Assembly: GCA_964578485.1 (NCBI GenBank)
Contig: CAZODA010000006.1
Location: forward strand, 1-64,000
Origin: CAZODA01 sp964578485
GTDB lineage: Bacteria; Bacteroidota; Bacteroidia; Bacteroidales; Marinilabiliaceae
Reading direction: 5' to 3'
DNA length: 64,000 bases
The notes beneath the pieces were generated by a model. It saw only the letters and a list, made by a program, of their open reading frames with translations, was not told where the DNA came from and ran no database searches. Each line of letters opens with the position of its first letter. Position 1 is the first letter of the stretch. The position numbers were made by a program, and so were the translations under genes. Of the stretch, positions 1 to 8,136 are shown piece by piece.

Positions 1-132
1 ATCAGCGTAAATCTGCGAGATCTGCGGGAGAATAAAAGAAAAATATCAGCGTAAATCTGCGAGATCTGCGGGAGAATAAAAGAAAAATATCAGCGTAAAT
101 CTGCGAGATCTGCGGGAGAATAAAAACAAAAA
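1..132 (+). repeat. Left repeat array, three 44-bp units upstream of the GxxExxY gene
   Basis: Three head-to-tail units with a 44-bp period start at 1, 45 and 89. Each carries ATCTGCGAGATCTGCGGGA followed by an A-rich tail. The third unit's tail diverges slightly and runs into the GxxExxY gene. The array is cut by the window start, so its full length is unknown. The core is the reverse complement of the core in the array downstream of the gene. There are no unique spacers, so it is not a CRISPR. Confidence 0.9.
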
Positions 133-142
133 CAATAATACT

Positions 143-526
143 ATGCACAAAACAGAAAATGAAATATCCTATCTAATTCGCGGGGCCATCTTCGACGTTT
201 ACAACACATTTGGTCCCGGACTGTACGAATCAGTTTATGTAGCAGCACTAAGTCACTACCTCCGCGAAAAAGGATGCAAAATAAGTACCGAAGTACCCGT
301 AGCTGCAACCTACAACGGAATAGATTTAGGTTTAGGTTTTAAGATGGATATATTAGTCGATGAGAAAGTAATTATCGAAGTAAAATCCAGCGATCGTTTC
401 AGCGAAGTACACCACAAACAAATACTTACATATTTACGACTCTCCGGCTTAAAACTCGGTATATTAGTCAACTTTAATGTGGACAATATAAATGAGGGAA
501 TCTTTCGGAAAGTAAATAATTTATGA
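143..526 (+). CDS. GxxExxY family protein (PDDEXK_3-like)
   Basis: This 127-residue protein has the family-naming motif at residues 26-32 (G26, E29, Y32, within GLYESVY). A PD-(D/E)xK-like core follows: D69 in FKMDILVD and E79/K81 in IIEVK. The family is small, often multi-copy in Bacteroidota, and classed with PD-(D/E)xK nuclease-like folds; its biochemical role is not established. There is no signal peptide or membrane segment, so it should be cytoplasmic. It sits alone between two inverted repeat arrays, the upstream one ending about 10 bp before the start codon. Its length is normal for the family and the reading frame is intact. Family assignment is secure; nuclease activity is inference. 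Confidence 0.9.
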   Translation: MHKTENEISYLIRGAIFDVYNTFGPGLYESVYVAALSHYLREKGCKISTEVPVAATYNGIDLGLGFKMDILVDEKVIIEVKSSDRFSEVHHKQILTYLRLSGLKLGILVNFNVDNINEGIFRKVNNL

Positions 527-530
527 TATT

Positions 531-812
531 ATTTCCCGCAGATCTCGCAGATGTGCGCAGATAAGAAGAAAGAATATATTTCCCGCAGATCTCGCAGATA
601 GGCGCAGATAAGAAGAAAGAATATATTTCCCAAAGATCTCGCAGATGGGCGCAAATAAGAAGAAAGAATATATTTCCCAAAGATCTCGCAGATGGGCGCA
701 GATAAGAAAAAAGAATATATTTCCCGCAGATCTCGCAGATAGGCGCAGATAAGAAAAAAGAATATATTTCCCGCAGATCTCGCAGATAGGCGCAAATAAG
801 AAGAAAGATTAT
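531..812 (-). repeat. Right repeat array, six 47-bp units, inverted relative to the left array
   Basis: Six contiguous units with an exact 47-bp period start at 531, 578, 625, 672, 719 and 766. Each contains TCCCGCAGATCTCGCAGAT or a close variant, which is the reverse complement of the left-array core. Variation is limited to a few positions (CCGC/CCAA, ATGTGC/ATAGGC/ATGGGC, AAGAAG/AAAAAA). Long minus-strand reading frames across the array are a by-product of the repeat and are not annotated as genes. Confidence 0.92.
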
Positions 813-829
813 ATAATGAAAACAAAAAC

Positions 830-900
830 ATCAGCGTAAATCTGCGTAATCAGCGGGAGAATAAAAACAAAAACATCAGCGTAAATCTGCGAGAAAAATA
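830..900 (+). repeat. Two degenerate units of the left-type repeat
   Basis: One 45-bp unit (830-874) and one partial unit (from 875) begin with ATCAGCGTAAATCTGCG, in the same orientation as the array at 1-132. The GxxExxY gene is therefore followed by six inverted units and then two direct ones. From 901 to 1027 nothing else was recognised. Confidence 0.8.
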
Positions 901-1027
901 AATACAGTATCACTACCGTATATTTGCGTATCGAATCGTATCATTTTCTTTTTTAGCAACAAGCAGGGATGTATTTACTAGTTATTTGCATCGTAAGCAG
1001 AAGCAGGGAGTAAAACAAAGCATAATG

Positions 1028-1059
1028 TTTGTTTTATTACACAAACCACACTACCTTTG
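1028..1059 (+). promoter_or_regulatory. Bacteroidota-type promoter for the HipB-like gene
   Basis: TTTG at 1028-1031 and TACCTTTG at 1052-1059 are 20 nt apart. This matches the Bacteroidota -33 (TTTG) and -7 (TAnnTTTG) elements. Transcription would begin near 1065, which excludes an in-frame TTG start at 1057 and supports the ATG at 1084. Confidence 0.7.
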
Positions 1060-1083
1060 TTTAATATAATACACATTACGAAT

Positions 1084-1386
1084 ATGAGACGTCCTTTATT
1101 ACCATCACAAAAAAGAATATTAGAAACCCTGGGTGACAATATCCGATTGGCCCGTTTACGCCGAGACTTGTCTTCGGAACAAGTTTCAGAGCGTGCAGGT
1201 ATTTCTCGCAGTACACTTATCAAGATAGAACGTGGCAATGAAGGGGTCGCCATAGGGAATTATTTCAGGGTACTTGCCATTCTTGGATTTGAAAAAGATT
1301 TGCTGGAAGTAGCACAAGATGATGAATTGGGGCGTATGCTGCAGGATGCCAAACTAACTGTAAAAGAAAGAGCTTCAAAGAAATAA
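1084..1386 (+). CDS. HipB-like XRE-family antitoxin/repressor
   Basis: This 100-residue protein has a helix-turn-helix of the XRE/HTH_3 type over residues 15-70 (LSSEQVSERAGISRSTLIKI), followed by a charged tail ending in a Lys-rich stretch. In this family such proteins bind their own operator and neutralise a HipA kinase encoded immediately downstream. That is the arrangement here, with a 3-nt gap to the broken hipA. The ATG at 1084 is preferred over the TTG at 1057 because the latter lies inside the promoter. With the toxin destroyed it is an orphan and may survive only as a repressor. Confidence 0.82.
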   Translation: MRRPLLPSQKRILETLGDNIRLARLRRDLSSEQVSERAGISRSTLIKIERGNEGVAIGNYFRVLAILGFEKDLLEVAQDDELGRMLQDAKLTVKERASKK

Positions 1387-1389
1387 AAT

Positions 1390-1754
1390 ATGTCGGCACA
1401 AAAAGATATATATGTTTATATGGATTGGTTTGAATATGAGGAGCCAATTGTGATGATCATTTGCGCAATCATGGTTTTATACTTAATAAAAAAGGGTGGC
1501 AGCTTTCACCGGCTTATGATATTAACCCGGATGAATTTGGTACAGGGTTAAAATTGAATATTTCTGAAAATAATAACTCTTTGGATTTTGATTTAGCATT
1601 ATCGGTAGCACCTTTCTTTAGTCTAAATGCAGACAAAGCGAATAAAATTCTTGCAACTATAAAAAACACTGTATCACAGTGGCGCAAATTTGCTACGGAG
1701 TGCGGAATTACAAGAATAGAACAGGAACAGCTTGCGAGAGCGTTCAGATATTAA
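1390..1754 (+). pseudogene. hipA kinase toxin, internally deleted and frameshifted
   Basis: From ATG 1390 about 20 residues match a HipA N-terminus (DIYVYMDWFEYEEPI). After that the sequence jumps directly, in another frame, to the HipA C-terminal part beginning at about 1452 with DDHLRNHGFIL and ending at 1754. The Asp-rich DDHLRNHG stretch belongs to the kinase core, and PAYDINPDEFGTG is also typical. A normal short HipA has some 300 or more residues, so roughly 200 are missing, including the nucleotide-binding part. The first frame continues with unrelated residues to a stop near 1550. The junction lies at about 1448-1452. A functional kinase is not possible. Confidence 0.85.
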
Positions 1755-1782
1755 ATAAAACAGTAATCCTTAATCAACATAT

Positions 1783-4700
1783 ATGCTTAGTTTACAGCAA
1801 GCCATAGAAATTAAAGAATCGATTGTTTCTTACCTGAAAGCAACTTTTACTTTTAGAAAAGGGAGTGTTGCGCAGGCTTTCAACGATTTTATATATCATC
1901 CCGAGAATGGTATGTTTAAGGGTCCGTACATCTCGCTGAAGTTGCGATTTGTAAAAGCAGATAAAGAAGAAATTGCTAAGATTCCCTTGGAGATAAAGCC
2001 CCAATGGGCTCCTTATGACCATCAGGTGAAGGCATGGCATCGATTGTCGGCTCGTGAGCAGGAGCCACAAGCTACCATTGTTACTACGGGTACGGGATCG
2101 GGTAAGACGGAGGCTTTCCTTTATCCAGTGCTGGATTATTGCTATCAACACAGGGATAAACCGGGCATCAAAGTAATTATTATGTATCCGATGAATGCGC
2201 TGGCTACCGACCAGGCTATGCGTTTGGGCGAAATGATTCATGAAGATGAGCGATTAAGTGCTAAGATTCGTGCCGGTTTGTTTATTGGTGAAGGTAAGCA
2301 GAGTAAGAATATTCATCGTCATAAGTTGATGGGTCCTGATCATATTATTGAGGATAGAGACACGATTCTGGATTCTCCACCTGATATTTTGCTCACCAAC
2401 TTTAAGATGCTTGATTATGCATTAATGAAGCATAATTACAACAACTTGTGGAGTCATAATTTGATTGACAAGAGCTTGTTCAAGTTTTTAGTACTGGATG
2501 AACTGCACACTTATGATGGTGCACAGGGAACGGATGTTGCTAACTTAATCAGACGTTTGAAACTAAAACTCTATATGCAAGAGGGACAATTATGTCCTGT
2601 GGGCACTTCAGCAACTATCGGTTCAGGTGAGGATGCTCATACTCTACTGGCTGATTACGCTGAGAAGATTTTTGGAGAGACGATTACCGAAGAGGCTATC
2701 ATTACTGAGAACAGGATTGATGTGGATGAGTTCTTTGATGATGATGAGAAGCTCTTGCCTTTTATTCCTTTGACAGATATGTTGAAGGAGTTGGTTTATC
2801 ATGAGCATGATAACTTTGAAGAATATCTGAAGGGTCATATAAAGACATGGCAGCAGGATAAGGATAATTTGGCGAAGGGTTTGCGACAGCTGAAGATTGT
2901 GAAGGATTTGCTGAGGGTCTTTAGCAAAGGCAGGGATTTACTGACGGTGGATCAGGTGATACGTGAATTGTCGGTGCTTAACGAAGGGTACAGAAGAATA
3001 CCCGAATGGGACGACAATTATCATTATAATCCTAAAGAGCGGCTATTAGAATCGTTGCTTACATTGATTGCACAGGCACGGGATGAAGAGAGCAGTCATC
3101 TACCTTTTATCTATCTACAGGTGCAGTTATGGATTCGTGAGTTAAGCGGTGTGCAATATACATTGGAAAAGAAGCCGCAATTTACCTTCCGCGATCAGGT
3201 GGATGCACAAACTGAAATCAGCGCTTTGCCTCCATGGTATTGTCGGGAGTGTAACTCTTCGGGATGGTTAGGAGTGAAACGTGATGGTGCGGACAAATTC
3301 TCAAAGAATATATCTGAGATTTACCAGCTGTTTATTACAGACGGACAGAGTGAAGTGATCAACAAAAACCTCTATTATCTCTTACCCGCAGGGGAGTTGA
3401 CCCTTGAGGAGATGAAGACAACGGGATACGAATTCACCGATTTCAACAACATAAAAATTAATCCAATAAGCTTGGCTGAAGTGGATGCAAGTGAAGAAGG
3501 ATTGGAGCTGCAAGAAGTTCGAAAAGTTGAGGGTGAGAAGGTGATTTTGACTTGTCCTTGTTGTAATTCTGAAAACACCACAGCCGTGGTTGGAACTAAA
3601 ATACCGACATTGAGTTCAATAGCAGTAAGCCAAACTTTGGCTACAGACTTGGATCCGGCAGATGAGCGCAAGCGGAAAGTGTTGGCTTTTACTAACTCTG
3701 TTCAGGATGCGGCGCATCAGGCAGGATTTGTGGAGAGCAGAAACTATCGCTTTACATTAAGGGCTTCAATTCAGAAGGTAATTAATATCCGGTTTGACCC
3801 GCTCCGCCTGAGTGAGCTAAGTGATAAGTTTATCGAATACTGGAAAGTAAATGCCGACGGCACGGGTGATGATCCACTGAGTGGCTATCTATATCGCTTC
3901 TACCCTAAGGATTATCTGGGAAAATTTTCTCCTAAGGATTATAAGTTGAAGAATGGAGGCTATAGCGATTACTTCCTCAAAGAGTTTGACCTGCGGGTAC
4001 AGCACGAAATTTATTCGGAGTTTGGCTTCTTGTCGCGTATCGGTCGTACCTTAGAAAAGTCAGGTGCTTCATCGGTCTTCTTCGATTCGGATGCCTTACT
4101 GCAAAGCTGGGAAGGAATGGTGGACTGGCTCGACAAGAATGACGTTAGTCAGACAATCAAAAAGGAGCAATTCCTGAGGTTTAGCAATATGCTGTTGCAC
4201 CGTTCCAGAAACAGAGGTGCAGTGGAGCATAGATATCTGAGTAAGTTTAGAGAGGACCGTTGGAGCATATGGGATTTGAACTGGCAAAAGGATAGTCGTC
4301 ATATTTTGAATCCTACTTATCATGCCAAAAGAAGTCGTCTGCCTAAGATGTTGACCAATCAGCCATCAAGAGGTGGTTTGATGGATAGTACATTGACCCG
4401 GCGAATGAATTGGTACCACAGTTATTTTATCAAGAACTTTCCACAAGCTACAGCGCACACTACTTTTATCAATGAGTTTTACGATCAGTGGTTGCAGGCG
4501 CTTACCAGTGCAGGTTTGTTGTGTGCTGCCAATAGTGGAGAAATGCTAAATTATGCTATCGCTCCTGAAATGATTTGGGTGAAGAAGGATGTAAAAACCT
4601 TTTCGTGCAACAAGTGTGAGGATGTGCTTTATACGCAGGATGATGATGCGTTGACCGAAGGGGCTGCTTGTTTAAGTTACCGTTGTACAGGCACTTACGA

Positions 4701-7700
4701 ACAAGAAGAGCTTAAACAAAGTAATTATTATAAAGCTGTTTACAACCGCAACCGCTTCCCACGTGTCTATGCTGCTGAGCATACGGGACTGTTGGCACGT
4801 GAGCCGAGGGAGGAATTGGAGCAGGACTTTAAAGAACGCAAGAAGTTCAACTCTATCAATACAATGATTTCGACCAGTACGCTGGAAATGGGTATCGATA
4901 TTGGTGACTTAAATACAGCTTACAATAACAGTACCCCACCCTTGCCGGCCAACTTCTTGCAGCGTGTTGGGCGTGCAGGACGTAAGTCGGGTGCTTCGCT
5001 GATTATTAATTTTGCTAAGAATCAAAATCACGATCTGTATTACTTTGCCGATCCTAATGAGATGATGGAGGGTGAAGTGAATACTCCGGGATGTTATCTG
5101 GAGGCGAAAGATATTTTGCGTCGCCACTTTATGGCTTATTGTTTTGATAGTTGGGCATCAGCTAATCCTGAGACCAATGCTATTCCCAATTTTGTGAGAA
5201 ATTTGAAACTGGGCAGAACTGACCTTACTGTTCCCGGCTTATTTCAAAATCGTGTGGTTCGATTTATCAAGGAGAATAAGGATGACCTGATTGATCGTTT
5301 CTTAGAGCAATACACGCCATTAGTGCGCGAACGTGCCTTTAAGGATATAGCGGATGCTTTAGTTAAGGAGACTTTTTATGATTATCTGTTGGATGTCTTT
5401 AAGAAAATAAAAGAAGAGCTGAAAGAGATTGATAAGAAAATAGCGGAACTGAAAAAAGAGCAGAAAGAGCAAAGGCTGGCCAAAACTGACCCGCTATATG
5501 CTGAGTATGGAAAAGAGATGAGCAGTTTGGGAGGATTGAAAAAAGCTATCAACGATCGTCATCTGCTGGAACATTTGACAAATATGGGTGTCTTGCCCAA
5601 CTACGCATTCCCTGAAACAGGTGTTAAGCTGGATGCAACGGTTTGGCAATCGACAGGCGAAAGCAGCACAACCGCAGCGCCCGTAGAGAGTACTCCTTAT
5701 GAGATTGTTCGTCCGGCATCGCAAGCCATTAAGGAGCTGGCGCCTGAGAACTTCTTCTATACACAGGGCTATCGTTTTGAAATTTCAGGTATTAATACAT
5801 TCGACTGGAAAGAGAAGGAGAACAGTCACGTCAAAAGATTTTGCTCGAAGTGTGACTATATAGCTCATGACACTCCCAATCACTCCTTAACATGCCCCAA
5901 GTGTAACGATGATTCCTGGGGTGCGGCATCTAATGTACATGATTTTGTGCGACTGACAGCTGTGAGGTCTTATACCACTTCGTGGAAAGCGGCGTTGAGT
6001 GATAAGAGAGACGACCGTGATAATGTGTTGTATCAAACGATGAACCATGTGGATTATAAAGCCAATAGCTCTGAGGGTGCATGGGTGCTCCAAGAGATTC
6101 CTTTTGGTATTGAGTTTATACGCAATGCTACCATTACAACCGTCAATTATGGTCACCGGGATAGTATCGATGCGCGCAGGCTGAAAGTGAACGAAAACGA
6201 TGTGATGGCCAAGGGCTTTGTGACTTGCAGGCATTGTGGTAAGTCTGTCTCGGCAACGCAGTTTGTGAAAGATGCAAAGGATTTCCATTACGCTTATTGC
6301 AAGCATAAAAACAACAAGTATGAAGGGCAGGCAGATGATGTGTTCCGTGAGCTGTATCTGTTCAGAGAGATTCAAACGGAGATTATGAAAATCATTTTGC
6401 CTGTTCAGGAATTTAATACTGATGCGGATATTAGAATGTTTCAAGCAGGACTGGAGTTGGGATTGAAAAAGTATTTCAAAGGTAATCCGGGTCATATTCG
6501 CATGATGAATTATAAAGAGTATAACCAAAACACGCTGCGATTTGATCGCTTCTTATTGCTCTATGACACCATTCCGGGTGGTTCGGGATATCTTGAGGAG
6601 TTGTTTAACCATGAGAATTTTACTCAGCTGTTGAAGAACAGTTATGAGTCGATTCGTGATTGCAGTTGTCAGCAGTTAGGACATGATGGCTGTTATAAGT
6701 GTATTTACTCCTATGGCAATCAGTATAGTCGGGAAGGGTTGAGCCGCGAAAGAGCTGAGTTGTGGTTTGAGAAGATTTATAAGCGCAGCGAAAGTTGGGA
6801 GCGCAATATGAGTGGATTGACGCAGGTGACTGATACGGGGCATATTGAGGAGTCGGAGCTGGAAGATCGATTTGTAAATATCTTGGAGAAATGGAGTCAA
6901 CATGATTCTACTTGTAAGTTTGAAGCAACGAAGCACCATGGCGTAGTTCAATATAAATTGAGCTTTGAGCGAGGCGATGTGCGTGCTGATTATCTGATAA
7001 GACCGCAGGTTATGCTTGGACCCAAAGATGGAATTGAGTATAGCACGAGGGTTGATTTCTTGATTGTATGCCAACACTATAATTTTAAAGAAGAAGACTA
7101 CACAAGCAAGATTCCCAAAATAGCTGTTTACCTGGATGGATATCAATATCATGCATCAGAGGAACACAATGTGCTGGATAAAGATGTAAAGATAAGGAGG
7201 GCAATTAGCTATCACGGACACTTTAAAGTGTGGACATTGACCTGGGAGGATTTAGATTATCTGGAGTTTGAGATGGATCAAGAAGCGAAGGGATTGAATA
7301 AGTATGTTGACAATGTGGCACGCTACTTTGCTGAGCAGCATATGGCTGTTTACGATAAAGTGGCGCCTTTGTTAACGCGCAACCATGAGAGAGTTAACTT
7401 TGCCATCGCTTCATCCAATATGAAGCGCTTGTTTGATATGCTTATCTATCCTGAGATAAAACCATGGATGATGTCGCGCTTGGCATATTTGGCCACTTGG
7501 ACAAGTGGCAGAATGGCTCCTTCGTACCACCCAAATGTATTGGACGAATTAGTGGCAGGAACAGTGGAAGAGGATAATTATATTTTGGCTAACAAAGTAA
7601 GCGACTTTAATGGCTTGATACCGGCACAATACAATAGTGATTTTGGCTTTGCACAGTTTCGTAGTTGGGTCAATATTGGCAAAGAGAAGGTATATGGACA

Positions 7701-8124
7701 TTTGCAGTTGGGCGATACATCCGGCAAATTAGATAAGGAACAATGGCAGCGTTTCTGGTCGCTCTTTAATATTTTCCAAACGGATGAGTTTGTGGAACTT
7801 CAAGAAGAGAAGGATGCTGATGAAGATATGGAGGCGATATTGGAGGAGCTGTTGCCACTATATGAGAATTCCTTCCATAGCTTGTTGGAGCAGGCTGTGG
7901 AACTTGGAGTGCTTACCATTGACAATATAGACTACATTGACTCTCTGCTGGATGATAAGGACAATATTATTGCCGACGGCGACTTGGTATTGGAACAGGT
8001 GAAAGTGGTGATAAATCCCTATACAGATGAAAGTCGTCGTGCCTTTGAAAAGCACGATTACACCATCTATTCATTAGATGAGATAAATGAGATAGACCTT
8101 AAAGAGTTGTTGAACAAACAATAA
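1783..8124 (+). CDS. Giant DEAD/DEAH helicase with DUF1998 region and nuclease-like C-terminus (DruE-like)
   Basis: This 2113-residue cytoplasmic protein is a superfamily 2 helicase. Walker A is GTGSGKT near residue 103 and the DEAH-box variant is DELH at 239-242. SAT lies near 276. Motifs V and VI are STSTLEMGIDIGDLN near 1030 and QRVGRAGRKSG near 1059. Cys-pair zinc-ribbon-like patches lie near residues 483, 590, 942, 1354 and 1482. The DUF1998/MZB-type Cys cluster (DCSC...HDGCYKCIYSYGNQ) is near 1626. Near 1780, IAVYLDGYQYH followed by a conserved Arg and TLTWEDLD resembles DUF559/Vsr-type restriction-nuclease folds. DUF1998 helicases include MrfA/YprA and the defence proteins DruE and DrmA/B. 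It starts 28 nt after the hipA remnant and is followed 12 nt later by a RelE-UvrD gene, so the two probably form an operon. Defence function and nuclease activity are inferred. Confidence 0.88.
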   Translation: MLSLQQAIEIKESIVSYLKATFTFRKGSVAQAFNDFIYHPENGMFKGPYISLKLRFVKADKEEIAKIPLEIKPQWAPYDHQVKAWHRLSAREQEPQATIVTTGTGSGKTEAFLYPVLDYCYQHRDKPGIKVIIMYPMNALATDQAMRLGEMIHEDERLSAKIRAGLFIGEGKQSKNIHRHKLMGPDHIIEDRDTILDSPPDILLTNFKMLDYALMKHNYNNLWSHNLIDKSLFKFLVLDELHTYDGAQGTDVANLIRRLKLKLYMQEGQLCPVGTSATIGSGEDAHTLLADYAEKIFGETITEEAIITENRIDVDEFFDDDEKLLPFIPLTDMLKELVYHEHDNFEEYLKGHIKTWQQDKDNLAKGLRQLKIVKDLLRVFSKGRDLLTVDQVIRELSVLNEGYRRIPEWDDNYHYNPKERLLESLLTLIAQARDEESSHLPFIYLQVQLWIRELSGVQYTLEKKPQFTFRDQVDAQTEISALPPWYCRECNSSGWLGVKRDGADKFSKNISEIYQLFITDGQSEVINKNLYYLLPAGELTLEEMKTTGYEFTDFNNIKINPISLAEVDASEEGLELQEVRKVEGEKVILTCPCCNSENTTAVVGTKIPTLSSIAVSQTLATDLDPADERKRKVLAFTNSVQDAAHQAGFVESRNYRFTLRASIQKVINIRFDPLRLSELSDKFIEYWKVNADGTGDDPLSGYLYRFYPKDYLGKFSPKDYKLKNGGYSDYFLKEFDLRVQHEIYSEFGFLSRIGRTLEKSGASSVFFDSDALLQSWEGMVDWLDKNDVSQTIKKEQFLRFSNMLLHRSRNRGAVEHRYLSKFREDRWSIWDLNWQKDSRHILNPTYHAKRSRLPKMLTNQPSRGGLMDSTLTRRMNWYHSYFIKNFPQATAHTTFINEFYDQWLQALTSAGLLCAANSGEMLNYAIAPEMIWVKKDVKTFSCNKCEDVLYTQDDDALTEGAACLSYRCTGTYEQEELKQSNYYKAVYNRNRFPRVYAAEHTGLLAREPREELEQDFKERKKFNSINTMISTSTLEMGIDIGDLNTAYNNSTPPLPANFLQRVGRAGRKSGASLIINFAKNQNHDLYYFADPNEMMEGEVNTPGCYLEAKDILRRHFMAYCFDSWASANPETNAIPNFVRNLKLGRTDLTVPGLFQNRVVRFIKENKDDLIDRFLEQYTPLVRERAFKDIADALVKETFYDYLLDVFKKIKEELKEIDKKIAELKKEQKEQRLAKTDPLYAEYGKEMSSLGGLKKAINDRHLLEHLTNMGVLPNYAFPETGVKLDATVWQSTGESSTTAAPVESTPYEIVRPASQAIKELAPENFFYTQGYRFEISGINTFDWKEKENSHVKRFCSKCDYIAHDTPNHSLTCPKCNDDSWGAASNVHDFVRLTAVRSYTTSWKAALSDKRDDRDNVLYQTMNHVDYKANSSEGAWVLQEIPFGIEFIRNATITTVNYGHRDSIDARRLKVNENDVMAKGFVTCRHCGKSVSATQFVKDAKDFHYAYCKHKNNKYEGQADDVFRELYLFREIQTEIMKIILPVQEFNTDADIRMFQAGLELGLKKYFKGNPGHIRMMNYKEYNQNTLRFDRFLLLYDTIPGGSGYLEELFNHENFTQLLKNSYESIRDCSCQQLGHDGCYKCIYSYGNQYSREGLSRERAELWFEKIYKRSESWERNMSGLTQVTDTGHIEESELEDRFVNILEKWSQHDSTCKFEATKHHGVVQYKLSFERGDVRADYLIRPQVMLGPKDGIEYSTRVDFLIVCQHYNFKEEDYTSKIPKIAVYLDGYQYHASEEHNVLDKDVKIRRAISYHGHFKVWTLTWEDLDYLEFEMDQEAKGLNKYVDNVARYFAEQHMAVYDKVAPLLTRNHERVNFAIASSNMKRLFDMLIYPEIKPWMMSRLAYLATWTSGRMAPSYHPNVLDELVAGTVEEDNYILANKVSDFNGLIPAQYNSDFGFAQFRSWVNIGKEKVYGHLQLGDTSGKLDKEQWQRFWSLFNIFQTDEFVELQEEKDADEDMEAILEELLPLYENSFHSLLEQAVELGVLTIDNIDYIDSLLDDKDNIIADGDLVLEQVKVVINPYTDESRRAFEKHDYTIYSLDEINEIDLKELLNKQ

Positions 8125-8136
8125 AAGCAATCGACA

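Noticed and set aside
531..812. Possible CRISPR array
   Set aside because: Units are contiguous with a fixed 47-bp period and nearly identical throughout; there are no unique spacers and no cas genes.
474..831. Minus-strand reading frames of 68 and 100 codons (Leu/Arg/Cys-rich)
   Set aside because: They are produced by the 47-bp repeat, whose six units supply recurring codons; composition and repetition show no independent protein.
1057..1083. Upstream TTG start for the HipB-like gene
   Set aside because: It overlaps the TACCTTTG promoter element and would precede the transcription start.
5887..7152. Long minus-strand frames opposite the giant helicase (213 and 158 codons)
   Set aside because: They are antisense shadows of a strongly conserved plus-strand gene, with no motif of their own.
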